Below are positions 10,951 through 22,074 of a stretch of DNA of 64,000 bases, piece by piece. The translations under genes and the position numbers were made by a program. Below the pieces are notes generated by a model. That model did not search any database and was not told the origin of the DNA. It saw nothing but the letters and a program-made list of their open reading frames with translations. Positions within the stretch are counted from its first letter, which is position 1, and the number at the start of each line of letters is the position of its first letter. Origin of the DNA: Drechmeria coniospora (Eukaryota; Ascomycota; Sordariomycetes; Hypocreales; Ophiocordycipitaceae); NCBI RefSeq assembly GCF_001625195.1, contig NC_054391.1, forward strand, positions 5,777,157-5,841,156, given 5' to 3'.

Positions 10951-12521
10951 TTATGACTCCTCGTGGCGGCGGGGGGGTCGCGAGGATACGGCGCCGTTGT
11001 GGGTGCCATGGCCGCGTCCATGGCCGCGTCCGCGTCCGTCTCCGCGTCCACGGCCTCGCCATTCACCCCTTCCCCGGCCTCGATAGTTGCCTCCCTCACG
11101 TTCCTGTCGACCTCGATTGCGTTGCACTTGGTGGAAGCCGTCGTTGGCATCGGCGGCAGGAGCGTGGGTCGTCTACGACACCGTGGTTAGCCTCCGACAG
11201 GATACTGCCCGGACAGGTGAGCTCTCACTTCCGACGCGTCAGGCTGGTCATCGGCCCAAGACTGGGTGTTGGTATTGGCGGCGGCGGCAGGCGTCGCCTT
11301 CAGGCCAGAGTCCGTCTCGGCCGGGTCGCGAGGGACTTTTACGTCGACCCACTCCTGCGACAGGAATATTTCGTTCTCGCCATCCCAGTGGCTCTCGGCG
11401 ACCTCGTTGGCAGCCTCATCCGCGACGTTGGAGTTGGCGATTCCGTTAAAGGCGAGCTCCGACGCTTTTCCATTGATGGGGATGGCATCGCCGGCGTCCA
11501 TCTCGGTTGCCGTGGCGTTGGCAATGGTAGGGTCGGTGACAACATCCTGGCCATGCTCCCCCTCTTCGTACGAGGGCGTCTTGTACTCGCGAGCCATGGA
11601 CTTGACGCTGGAATCTGTGCCATGTGAGCAACGTCGCCTTTGCTCGGACCCGAGGCCACGCCGACGTACATGTGGTCTGCAGCGGCTCTCCGGGAACGCT
11701 CAGGACGCGGTCTTCGGATCCGTCGATTAGCTTCAGCATGGAAGCAACGGCGCTGTCGTCTCCGGAGTATATTGCCAGCAGGACGCCTTCGATCGCCTGG
11801 CTCTCGTCGGACTCGGGATCCTTGGCCTCTTCGCGACGATAGGCTGCGAGGCGCAGAAACTGGGAGAGGACCAGCAGGTTGTCCCGCAGCGACTTGTTGA
11901 ACTCGGCCTTGGCCTCTCGGACCGCGTCGGCCCTGGCCTTTTCGAGAGACTTTTCCCATTCGGCCTTGTCGGCGGCGGCCCGGTGGCGGTACTGCTCGTG
12001 GACCTTTTGGTATTGAGCCAGCTGCTCCTCGAACTGCTCGAGCTGCGCCTGCAGAGCCGGCTTCTTCTGGATCTGTGCCTTTTGGTCGGCGTTTATTACT
12101 TTGGCCACGACCAGCTCATCGAGGGATTTGCCGGCATGCTGGCCGAGAAGGCCATCGGTCTTGGAGGCGTGGGCCTGTAGACGACGGTGGAAACGGTCAG
12201 TTTGGGCGGGCAGCAAAAAGGCGTGCGGTCAAGACGGGGGGGCAATTGCTTACGATTTTCTTGTTCACGTTGCGGATATTCCTTCAGGACAGCCACGTCA
12301 GCTTTGGATATGGATATGGAAGAGAGGCAATGGCGTAGGCAGGCGAGGACCTACTTTTGCAACTCCTTGATGAAGGCGCTCTCAAAGGGTTCGTCCTGAC
12401 CATCGTTCTTGTCGGCAACCCCGGAGGCGGTGCTAGGGGCGGGAGACTCGTTACGACGAGCAGGCTTCGTCGACTTCTTCTTGGAAGTCTTTGAGGCGGT
12501 GTTCACTGTAGATGCAGCCAT
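10951..12521 (-). CDS. YAG7: YAG7-family protein with C-terminal RGG region
   Basis: Five exons: 12521-12355, 12281-12254, 12174-11670, 11614-11229 and 11172-10951. They give 435 residues, and every junction is in phase with GT-AG borders. The N-terminus is Lys/Ser/Ala-rich, followed by KNIRNVNKKIAHASKTDG, assembled across exons 1-3. A long helical core follows (INADQKAQIQKKPALQAQL, DNLLVLSQFLRLAAYRREE, IYSGDDSAVASMLKLIDG). Next are an acidic variable section and SQEWVDVKVPRDPAET. The last exon has DANDGFHQVQRNRG and then repeated RGRG, ending RRHEES. This layout is that of fungal proteins annotated as YAG7, an abundant cytoplasmic protein linked to ribosomes and RNA in yeast; its exact role is poorly known. 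The RGG tail suggests RNA binding (inference). Confidence 0.9.
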
Positions 12522-13988
12522 GACAAAGATCGCACAGACAACAAGACGGCAAGCTGTGGAGAGGAGAAGGATCGGTCGACTCTGGCCGTCGTCGGAAAGA
12601 ATGCAAGAGATGCTTGGCAAGGATGGCAGGGAGGAAATAAAGGCCTCGGCGCTGCGTAGAGATGGAGCACTGTGAATCAGGACAGAAAGAGATGCAGACG
12701 GAAGCTTCTTCGGCTTGTGCGGTTGTTCCTGAGGAATTGGTGCGGGAGAGGAGATTCAGAGCGCCGGGGGGATTTTTGATGCCTGATGGCTGAAGCTGAG
12801 TGCTGCCACCCCCGTCGGTGACCGAAAAGAGTACCTTGCTAGCCAGGACTCGGCCGTGGCGGGCTCATCCACTATTGCACGTACAAGTTGAGGGCCGCGA
12901 AATCGCAGCATCGACGACTCGCTTTCCAGATTGTAGGTTTTTGGCCATGCTTCTTCATCATGCGAACCTTGATTGAATATTCATGCCCTTCGTGAACAAG
13001 GTAGAAAGGCATTGGTACGATGCCGGTACTATGCTAGAATTGCCTATCAGGCTTCCGCATGGTACAACTGCAGGTACCGAGCGGGGGACGGGAGGTACAA
13101 ATAAGTGGCTCTCGTCTGTTACCACCCTTTATTCCACCATGCACAAGCACGATCTCTGTCGCCGCTCACCGATCGCTCCATTCGCAGAATGTTCGTTCTA
13201 GCCGTGTCCAACGACTATACACCTAGGCAGATGCTTCGGGAAATAGATACCGTAGTAGTAGATGCCGATACCCATGGCCAGAGAGCAACCGGCAACATGG
13301 CAAGTCGTCCAGCCCCCAGGGAGTACCCACTGGGAATACCATGGAGCTAGCCATCTTGCTTGTACGGAATACATGATGGAGCCTTTTCCTACGAGGAATG
13401 TGCACCGAGAGATGTCTCCTTGCATTAGGCGTATGAAGGACATCCCAGAGTAGATTGCCTACTACATGGCTCATGCGTGCCAAGCACTCCACAAGCCGTT
13501 TCTCTCCGTCGAACGGAGGGACACTTTGGACACAGCAAGGGCGTGCCGATGGCCGGCTCCTGGATGCTATTCGGAAGGCAATAAGATGACATCCCCTTCC
13601 TCCCCTTGTCCGGGCGTCGCGCATAGCCATGACTTCTCTGCCAAGCTGAAATTGCCAATTGTTCCGTGATTTCTCATGCGTGCCGTCCGTGTCCACGGAG
13701 CTTCTGCCTAGCTCCAGCCCGCGGTCAGTTGATGAGACCAGTTCAACGGCAGCCATTCGAGGCATTTCTGCCCCGTGCATCCTGTGACTAGGACGAGTAG
13801 CCTGACAGCAGAAGCAAAAGGCCCGCCTTGCCGGTCAGGCAATCACATGTACAGCCAAGGCCTGTCAATGAATGTTGCTACATCCGATCATTTCGTCGGC
13901 TTGATCAGTGGGTGGTTCGGTAGGTGATGGGCAAGCGCCACGACATGTTGGTGGCACCGTCTTCCTTCTTTTCCGTCTTCATGGAGAC
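12522..13988. other. Intergenic, no gene seen
   Basis: This is the upstream side of YAG7 and the downstream side of the CENP-W gene. The longest frame (13223-13780, minus) lacks coding character. No distinct repeats were noted. Confidence 0.5.
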
Positions 13989-14409
13989 TCAGCCCTTGAA
14001 CCTGGCCAGCGCGTCCTGTGAAAGGGGTCAAAACAAGTGCTTCAATAGGCGACGAGGAAACTCCTACTCGGGTGACCCTTTTGACACTCCTCGCCGCAAG
14101 AACCTTCTCGCCGGATTTCTTCGAGTCTATGGCAGCCTCTTTCACGAGGCTGTGGTTTATGCTTAGCGTTGCGATACCATGACGAGATGGAAGGGAGGGC
14201 ATCATTCGTACGTTTCCATGAACAGGACATAATTGAGCAGGACCTGGAGCCCATTAGTCACGCGTTCGCCCGACGCGTCTCCGGCACAGCCTTACCGTGA
14301 CGCTGGCGTTCTTCTTGACGCTGAGATTCGAATGCGCCTTGACAATCTTGTTGACCGTGGCCCTGGGGTACGCTTTATTGCCGAGTGCCATTTGGCCAGC
14401 CGTTTTCAT
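13989..14409 (-). CDS. CENP-W/Wip1 histone-fold kinetochore protein
   Basis: Four exons, 14409-14296, 14243-14212, 14149-14068 and 14015-13989, are separated by introns of 52, 62 and 52 nt. They encode only 84 residues. The product has NKAYPRATVNKIVKAHSNL (about 11-29), VLLNYVLFMETLVKEAA across exons 2-3, and SVKRVTRDALARFKG at the end. This is the full histone-fold pattern of CENP-W (fission yeast Wip1), which pairs with CENP-T to bind centromeric DNA in the inner kinetochore. An in-frame TAG lies upstream (codon before CTC GTG at 14466), so ATG 14409 is the first start; ATG 14391 is an alternative. No single frame shows more than fragments, so it is easily missed. Residue pattern and length match the family well. 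Confidence 0.88.
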
Positions 14410-15930
14410 GTAGCAGGGCTCTTGAATGGCATAGGGTTGTGGTTTGCGCTTCACCACGCTGACCACGAGCTAACTAAGTACCACTTGGACATGCGCAGCA
14501 AGTACTTTATTATCAAGTACCGAATGCCTGGCAGCAGATGTGGGGACCAATCGGATGTCGGCAGGCTACACCTGTGATCACTGCTGTAATTACAATTATT
14601 ATTATCAGTACTCCGTACACTGACTTACTTGTAATTGGACTTGTAAGTAACTCACCCAAGTAAGTCATATGAAACACTATCCCTAGCCCGGTTATCTACT
14701 GTTGGAGACTGTAGGCGTTGGCTAGCTGATACCAACCTTCTTGCAGCACATGACGTCCTCGTTCCGTCAAACGACAATCCGAGTATTCTAAAGCGGCATC
14801 CATATCGGCGGCTCCGAGTGACAACAGAATGCTGAAACTATCAAATCAAGCACTGCGTAGGAACGAGGTCAACATGTACCTACCAGTCCAGGCATGCCCC
14901 AAGGTAGCCGGCATCTACGTACCAGCAGCAGGCGGCGTAGGTCCTGTCATGACCATCACAGGTGTGACTTCCGACATGTTGCAAAGGGACCGAAATTGCA
15001 TTCCGTGGCCTGTCAAAGGTAGAAAGTCAAGTCTCTGAATACGGACAAGATCCAGAAGCCCGTTCAGATGCGAGCCACAGTAGTTGCTACTCTGTTCGTC
15101 ATCATGCATCCTATGTTGTTGATAGGACGGGGAAACCGAACTGCCTTGATACGTATACCGTGGGATACGTATACCGCGGAGAGGCATCCCCCAATGTCAT
15201 CCTTTTACGTTTGTGATTCTTCGGCACGAAAGAAACCGAGGCCTAAATGGCTCTTGAGACCTGAAGAGTCATTCCGCGCCCATACACATGCATACTACAC
15301 CAAGCTTCCATGCCATCATTGGACACATGTGTGCAAGGAGAGTAACACGTCCCCCCGAGGAGCCTCGTACTCCATGGTCCCTGCCGTTCACTTCACTATA
15401 CACTGGCACCATTTCATGTGCTGTGACGAGCTTGCCTGGGTTGTTGGCGACGTCACACAATGGTCACATCGTCAGTGCAAGAACAGCTGGAGCAGGATCG
15501 GAACGGGGAAGTCGGTGCAGTACATCAAACAAGACATAATAATGATGCAACCATGTCCTGGACAGTACTGGACAGCCTGTCCAATGCTTCGAGCAAGCTT
15601 CTCTCATACAGTGCTGCTGGCCCGAGCCTCGGAAGGTGCGGGGATCTGGTGGCAGTGACCATCGCCGTGTGGTTTCCAAGGCAGCCAAAATGGTAAACGG
15701 CAACCACATCTGTGTGCAAGCCGGCGGCACTTGCAAGACCAGTCTCGTTCTTCTCCCAGTGTGCGAGTGGCCACCTGAAATCCGCACGCACTCCTTCTTC
15801 GTAAGCCCAGCGACCTTGTCGATGCCTACGCCCATGCCTCGATGATCCTCTCCAGGGCATTCTCCTTTGCCGCACCACACGTCCCGCAACGACAGCTCGC
15901 CAGGGGGGGGCTCCCTCGACCATCAACGGA
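14410..15930. other. Divergent intergenic region, no gene seen
   Basis: It lies between the CENP-W gene (minus) and the gene starting at 15931 (plus). It contains AT/GTAC-rich DNA at 14580-14680. A 196-codon frame at 15068-15658 lacks codon bias or recognisable content. Confidence 0.5.
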
Positions 15931-18371
15931 ATGGCGATGAAAGCATTCTGCTGCTGCACCTCCCGGCGCCGAGGACGCACCGTCGATGGCCGAGACGGCA
16001 ACGCAATCCCATTGTCCGAAGCGTCTGGCCTCTTCGACACGGCCCTCCATCAGGAACGGGGGCTCGGAGACTCGAGAGCCAGCCGTCACCCTCCGGCGGA
16101 TTATGCTTCCTCCAGCGCCCAGGTGTCCCCCCGCGAAGTTCCCGTCGACGTGTGCCAGCTGATGGCCGACAATGACTCGGACGGCGAGCACGAAACCAGC
16201 CACTCTGCCAGGAGGTCGACACGAACACTCAGCGCCGTCCGCGCCAAGCTGATCAAGCACATGTCTCACGACATTGACATCGATCGCCAGTCTCGCACCG
16301 CCGTGGGCCACAGTAAGGAAGAATTGGCCCGCCGGGCCGAGCTGAGGCGCCTTCGGCAGAAAAGAATTCAAGACGAGCTCGAGAAGGAGTGCGTCAACGA
16401 CGACGGAAGCGTCAAGTCCCACCAAAGTACTCGTCATCTCTCAACCCTGATCGACTTTGGACAACCCGGTGGTGGCCCGCGAGATGCCATCGAGTTTACT
16501 GTCAAGCACGGAACCACCATGCTGGACGTCGCTGCCTCTGTTCTACAATCCGTCCCCAGTTCGACTCCATCGCATTCCAGCTGCCTTGACCTGACCGATG
16601 CCGGCCGGGGACATGAACCGACAAGCTCGCAAAATGGCGAGGGTTTGTCGGTCACGGGCACTGCCATGATGACGCCGGCAGCCTCCCACTCCCAACCGGC
16701 GGTCGCCCAACACAAGAGGCATCGGGCATTATCCGGCTGCGCCCCGAGTCCACCGCGGTTGGAGAGGGCTCTTGGCGTGGATAGCGATTTTGACATTTGC
16801 CACGGGTCCCATGCTTGGGATGACCAGTCTGCTCTGGGAGTCTGGCTCATAGCCCAAGGTATGCGCTCGAGGGACAGCTCTCTCGGTCGACCGGCGGATC
16901 AAGCGTCAGACAGAACCACGGCTCCTGAGCAAGCGCCGCCACCCACCCAGGAATTCGGGGGTGTTCCTCGCGTCATTGATACAGAAACCCCAACGGAGGA
17001 AAGAAGAATCACCATTTCGCTACCGCCGCGCCTTTCATCCGAAGCCGAAGCGAATCGGAGCCAGGCGAGAGACGGTACTGGTACAGGCGGGTCGACTTTG
17101 AGGCATGACGAGCCGGTTGATGCTGACAACCTCACTCCATCACCATCAAGGAACGCACCAGAATATCGTCGGTCGGCCACGAGCGTTGCAAGACACCACG
17201 TGGATAGACCATCGTCGAACTACCCCTCCACCGACACGAGCTCTCCACCCAGCTCTGTTCACACTCTGAGCAACCGTTTCAGTCTCAGCCAGCAAGATAT
17301 CGAGAATCTGGAACTGTCACCCTTCCAATGTGAGTCATCATGTTCCGCGGAATTCACCAGCTCTGCTGATAAGAGGCTGGACTAGGGCATGGTAATTTCT
17401 CCGTTTTGCAAAGTTTTGGTCATTCGGAAAGAAAAACCTCGTATGATGCTTCCGAAAACCACGGAACGTACCTTGACGGCAACTGCGAACCCGATAGGTG
17501 TCTCGAGCGGCAGTCTCAGAGTGGATTTGATACAAAGTCCGTCGCTCATTCCGACACGGTGAGCTTTCAGCAGCGAGAGGCCGAGCTTCGAACCATCGAA
17601 TACAGGTTCGGCAAGGTCATATCCCGAAAGAAAACCGGCGCCGCCGTCCACAGCCGTTTCCGAGAAGAATTCCCAACAACCACTGCGTGTGCGCCGGTAC
17701 GAGCGTCACTTGTGGCTAAGCTTCAAAGGTCAATCTCGCGACTTTCCAGAGCACCGCGCAGCCTTGTGTCCATTGGAAGTAAACCGAATCCATCCAATGG
17801 AACAAACGTGGAGCCATCTCAGCATAGCAATATCGAAACCACCAAACATTTACAAACGCTTTTCAACCCGAAAGATTCAGCGACGAAATCGACAGACATG
17901 CCGTCAACTGTGTCTGCGGCCAAGCCAGTGCATGCATGTGGCAACCGTCAGGATCATGTGCCTGCCGTGAGGTTGCACGACTCGTCCGCGGAGCCGCCAG
18001 ACGTGCAGGGCAACCTTACAAGTAATATTGAATCGCAAGCGAACATCTCTCAAGGTACTTTTATTTGGCCAGTGACGACCAAGGCTAGTGGCGGCCAGAG
18101 CAGACGATGCCAAGTAAGACCATCTTCGTCGTGGCCCAAGTGTCGCAACGATCTTGTCGACCCACCACCGGTTGTGATGCGTCGCCCTTACCGCGAATAC
18201 ATGAAAAACCAGGTTGACGGGGAGGAAGAACTCGCACTGGAATCTCCAAGAAAAGCCCACGAATCACCCTCTCTGAGCCAGAGGTTGGAAAAGGTTACCA
18301 GGTCCAGGTTGATTAGACTTTTGCCTTTCACCATGTCTTCATTGGAAGCAGGCAATTCTCAACTACAATAG
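15931..18371 (+). CDS. Conserved fungal protein with Cys-rich N-terminus (hypothetical)
   Basis: Two exons, 15931-17329 and 17386-18371, are joined by a 56-nt intron (GTGAGT...GCTGAT...TAG) and give 794 residues. The junction produces FQWHGNFSVLQSFGHSE, and both sides stay in phase. It starts MAMKAFCCCTSRRRGR: three adjacent cysteines before basic residues are a plausible palmitoylation/membrane anchor (inference). Residues about 90-150 are the most ordered part: RRSTRTLSAVRAKLIKHMS, then EELARRAELRRLRQKRIQDELEKE, a basic helix. The rest is Ser/Thr/Pro-rich and probably disordered, with basic RSRLIRLLPF near the C-terminus. I do not recognise a named family. The opening block resembles uncharacterised hypocrealean proteins as far as I recall. 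Confidence 0.85.
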
Positions 18372-19632
18372 CGAGTGGTAAACCATAGGCTTAGGTCATG
18401 GTCACAATCATGTGCCGACGTCAGCTCAAATTCGTGCTGGCGATTGCTCCCGTCCAACAACAGTACGCCATGAGGAGGATAGTCAGAGGACAGAATTGCT
18501 CTAATAAAGGCGGTGATTACCGGCCATTCGACTCTGCCAACCGCCCACCCCCTGCTGGAAGGCATCAGAAACTGCCCGTCCATAATTATGAATTTCATAG
18601 CTCTCCCCCAATCGAAACTCGGATGCCTCCAGCCTGCCTGTTATCATGAGCTCCTGCAATAGAATTGAACAAAGGTGTGAACAAGAGGTGGGTAGTCTCA
18701 AGCGACGCATGGTACCCACCATGGAGACTTGCCACTTGACGCTGGAAGGAGTCGTGAAGAAGGTCGAAGCTCGAATTATCATTTCTCAACTGCATGTACG
18801 TACTCTTGCTTACCTTAATCGTATGTAATAATTAAAATATTGGCGTGGCTTGTACTGTCCAATCTGTCAAAGCACTTCATATCAATCCTGTGACGATCCT
18901 CTCCTCAAAGAAATGTCATTCTGCACCGCAAAGGGGGTTTCTTCCACTCAACGACAATAGAGGGGCAATACGCAGGGCTCGGCCATGAAGTCACGATAGA
19001 AAAGGCGTGGGGTTTCGGACCCGACACGGCGCATTCTGCTTAACAACCCTCATTCGGCACATCTCACCCTCGAACAAGTTCATTGGCACATTGCGGGTCA
19101 ACAAATGGCAGGAAGCAGAGGCCGATCCTGACGGGACAGAGTACACTTTTACTGAACGATTATGGCACACGGGCAATGAGACATATGAGACAACCATGAT
19201 GCTGGAAACCAGGAAAGGGGTCGCTGTTGTTCCATGTCACATTGCCACCATTGCCAACGGAACAATGTGGGAACAATATTGCACCGAAAAATGACAATAT
19301 GAACAACAATTGTGTGCAGTCGCTCGGTCGCAGAAGTTCGGTGAGATTCAACGGATTTCTAACGCCGTTGGTAGTTGTTCGTGGGCTTCACAAACCTTGT
19401 CCCTCAAGGTATTGGTGCAGGATCGTTCGGGTACGGCCGAAACAACAGAACGCACCGCCATTTAGTCGCCGATGAGATTTATATCCAAAAACTGGATCCA
19501 GCCTTGGGGATCGGGCATAGAGACTGCGCGGGTCTGCATGCTGCAGGATGCAAGAGGATGCATGTTGTGCATGAGGATACGAGCCGAGTTCCAGACGGTG
19601 GCTCACAGGAAGGTCAGATCAGAACAACGCAA
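18372..19632. other. Intergenic between convergent genes, no gene seen
   Basis: It lies between the 3' ends of the 15931-18371 gene and the prefoldin gene. Frames at 19007-19294 (plus, GTG start) and 19160-19351 (minus) are short and unsupported. Base composition is more AT-rich than in the neighbouring genes. Confidence 0.5.
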
Positions 19633-20228
19633 TCAAACTTCCAAATTGATCTGTTTCCCGAATCGTGCATACAAGTCGACCTTGAGCTCTGTCATCTCCT
19701 CATGGATCGAACTCATTTTGCTCTCCAGGTTTTCTGTGTGTTTGTCGATTTCGGTGGTTGCGGCCTCGAGCATCGCTTGGGCCTGCTCCAAAGGGACATG
19801 GAAGAAGGCGTCACCTATTTTGTATCTGTGTGAAAGTGGCATTATGTGAGAAGCCTGGTCAGAAATCAAGGGGGCATGCTGGCGTACTGTATCTTCTCAT
19901 CCTCATCGGCAAGCTCAAGCTCTGTCGACAGATCATCCAGCTCCTCCCTCTCCTTCTGCATAAACACCGTCAGTGCCAGATCGGACGGCCAAGGCGCTAC
20001 GTTGGGCATACACTCTTCAGGCTGAGCTCCTCGGTTAGAGCGAGATGCCGCTGGTGCAGCCGGCTGAACCGATTGATCTTGTCCTGATCCTCCCGACGGA
20101 CCTCGACCTCGTCGGAGTTTGCTTCGTCTTCTTTCGACAGCTGATGATGCAAGGGTCAGTGACGGCCTTGGCAGCACCAACGGGTCCCGGAAGTTTACCA
20201 TGCGACGGGACAAGTTCATGGATGCCAT
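19633..20228 (-). CDS. GIM3: Prefoldin subunit 4
   Basis: Four exons, 20228-20199, 20140-20012, 19955-19888 and 19825-19633, encode 139 residues. Introns are 56-62 nt with GT-AG borders. The first exon is ten codons (MASMNLSRRM), followed by LSKEDEANSDEVEVRREDQ. Two long coiled-coil helices (DKINRFSRLHQRHLALTEEL, and EQAQAMLEAATTEIDKHTEN to LKVDLYARFGKQINLE) flank the short beta region with YKIGDAFFHVPL. This is the beta-type prefoldin subunit 4 (yeast Gim3/Pfd4). It forms part of the cytosolic hexamer that hands unfolded actin and tubulin to the chaperonin CCT. Length and motifs match the family fully. Confidence 0.95.
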
Positions 20229-20562
20229 CTTGGGCCACTGTGTTGTTGGATGAATGAGCTGCTGAGATTCTAGGCAGCTCGATTCGCGCCCTGAACGGAC
20301 AAGCTGTTGCGGCTCCCCTACAAAGTAAATATCATCCGTGGAGGGGTGACGTGGGGTGTGTACAGTGTGAATATGTTTGTACACTGTATACGTTCTGGCT
20401 ATCGGTCAGGTAATCGGTCACTACTATACACGAAGAGTCACGTGCATTCGCGTTTGCATCGTCTCTACCTTTCGAAGCTTCGCGTTCCAGCACGAGCACA
20501 TGTGCAAGGCATGCATGACCCATTGGCGGAGGACGCCAAACACTCGATTACAAGGGGGGAAA
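20229..20562. promoter_or_regulatory. Short bidirectional promoter between PFD4 and the AT-hook gene
   Basis: Only 334 bp separate the two divergent start codons, so both promoters must overlap here. A TCACGTG word (20438-20444), the type bound by bHLH factors such as Cbf1, lies about 120 bp from the plus-strand ATG. CACGTG also occurs elsewhere in the window, so its role is unproven. Confidence 0.4.
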
Positions 20563-22074
20563 ATGCCTCCTGGTATCATTGCCGACTCCGATGACTCCGA
20601 TGCCAGCCAAAGCTGCTCGCCCCTTCGACAAGCGCCGGTCCCCTCCGACGAAGGACTTACGCGGTCGTCCGACTGTGCCAGTCTTGCGACCAACTCGACG
20701 GATCCGGCCTTTTTTCGCAGCGTGTTCGAAGAACAGAATGACGCTGCAACGCGGAGGACGAACGGATTGTCATTCGATGGAAGAATGAGCGAGCATGGTG
20801 GTTCCAGGCCACTTGCATCACTGGACATGCCGATAAGCTCGCATGCAAAGGACCTTTGGGATGTACCGAGCAGCCCGGAGGTAAAGGTTCGGCAACCTAC
20901 CAAAAGCAAAAGCGAACGTTCCAAAACAGTGACTACGATAAAAGCCACCAGAGGTCTGCGTGCAAAAATAGCGAGTCTCGGATACGAAACCGAAAGCGAC
21001 GTGGCCGACGGTGATGACGGGGAGACGACAGCTCGGGAGAGGAAGAGGAGGAAGCTCGAGACACAGGAAGGACCTTTGCGTTCTCGAAGAGATGCCAACA
21101 ACAACATCAAGCCAGTCAACACGCTGTCAGATGATGAGGTTTCTTCGCTGGAGGCGATGCCAAAGAAAGATGGGTTGAGCCCCGGGGCACCGGGTGACGG
21201 GACGGCTCAGAAGTCGTGTCGAATTTCCTCACGCCACAGGCGACGAGATTCCTCCCCAGACCAAATAGCAACAATACACCCTGGCAACAATGTCGGCGCG
21301 AATAGCGAAGTCCAGCGAAGGCACGAGACGGGTGGCGTTTCATCCAACGGCACGCTCGCAGCAGGGGACGAAGAGGGACCGCCAACCGATGGACTCGCGG
21401 GCCTGCGGGAGAAGGATGACCTGGACGTTTCTCCCGCGACGAGGCCGGTGCAGCCTCGACCGAGAGGACGGCCAAGGAAAGAGGCCGGAGTCGCGAAGGA
21501 GAGGCCCATCATCGTCGAAGGGTGTCACGGGAAAGAGAATGATGCGACAACAGGTGCAAAGAAAAGGGGCCGACCAAGAAAGAAGGCTGCTGCCTCCAAA
21601 GGGGACACTCGGATCAGCGGCGATGCACCATCTGTATTCAACTCCCATGCCGACGACGCGATCAGCAAGGGCGTGCCGATCGAAGGGCGTGTCGAGGGTG
21701 GGCCACGAAAATACACAGAGCCCGCTAATGCCACGGAGAATTCATCAGCTGAGAAAGTTGGGTCTGGTTTGGCAGAGGTCGTGGCAGAGGTTGACGCAGA
21801 GGTTGACGCCGAGGCCGACGCAGAGGTTGACGCAGAGGTTCACGCAGGGGTCGAAGGAGCGGTGGGAGCAGAGGCCGAGGATTGCCGTCAACACCCGCCC
21901 AAGGGAAGCTGCCTCGTGGTTTCGAGATCACCCACGACAACGCAGAATCATGAGGAGAGGGCAGGGGCGGTGTCGAGGTCATCTCGGACGGAGGCAGCCG
22001 CCAAGCCTGCGTACCGCGTTGGTTTGAGCAAGAAATCCAGAATAGCGCCGCTGCTCAAGTCATTTCGCAAATGA
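20563..22074 (+). CDS. AT-hook DNA-binding protein
   Basis: Single exon, 503 residues from ATG 20563 (AAAATGCC context); the frame is open upstream but has no better ATG. The N-terminus is acidic/Ser-rich (IIADSDDSDAS). A basic block RERKRRKLE near 150 may be a nuclear signal. Two AT-hooks are clear: RPRGRPRKEAG (about 295-305) and KKRGRPRKKAA (about 331-341). They would insert into the minor groove of AT-rich DNA. Near 405-430 there is an imperfect EVDAEVDAEADAEVDAEVHA acidic repeat. The C-terminus is basic. I see no catalytic domain. The family is often annotated in fungi as AT DNA-binding protein; the target is unknown. It is divergent from PFD4. Confidence 0.82.
   Translation: MPPGIIADSDDSDASQSCSPLRQAPVPSDEGLTRSSDCASLATNSTDPAFFRSVFEEQNDAATRRTNGLSFDGRMSEHGGSRPLASLDMPISSHAKDLWDVPSSPEVKVRQPTKSKSERSKTVTTIKATRGLRAKIASLGYETESDVADGDDGETTARERKRRKLETQEGPLRSRRDANNNIKPVNTLSDDEVSSLEAMPKKDGLSPGAPGDGTAQKSCRISSRHRRRDSSPDQIATIHPGNNVGANSEVQRRHETGGVSSNGTLAAGDEEGPPTDGLAGLREKDDLDVSPATRPVQPRPRGRPRKEAGVAKERPIIVEGCHGKENDATTGAKKRGRPRKKAAASKGDTRISGDAPSVFNSHADDAISKGVPIEGRVEGGPRKYTEPANATENSSAEKVGSGLAEVVAEVDAEVDAEADAEVDAEVHAGVEGAVGAEAEDCRQHPPKGSCLVVSRSPTTTQNHEERAGAVSRSSRTEAAAKPAYRVGLSKKSRIAPLLKSFRK

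Noticed and set aside
11446..11545. Apparent frameshift in YAG7 (the exon 3 frame continues into unrelated residues)
   Set aside because: A normal 55-nt GT-AG intron at 11615-11669 restores TT|YSSVKSMAREYKTP, so the gene is intact.
15068..15658. 196-codon plus frame
   Set aside because: Cys/His/Trp-rich random composition, no conserved blocks, no codon bias.
17330..17385. Stop codon at 17383-17385 as the end of the 15931 gene
   Set aside because: A GTGAGT...TAG intron removes it and continues as FQWHGNFSVLQSF in a long open frame.
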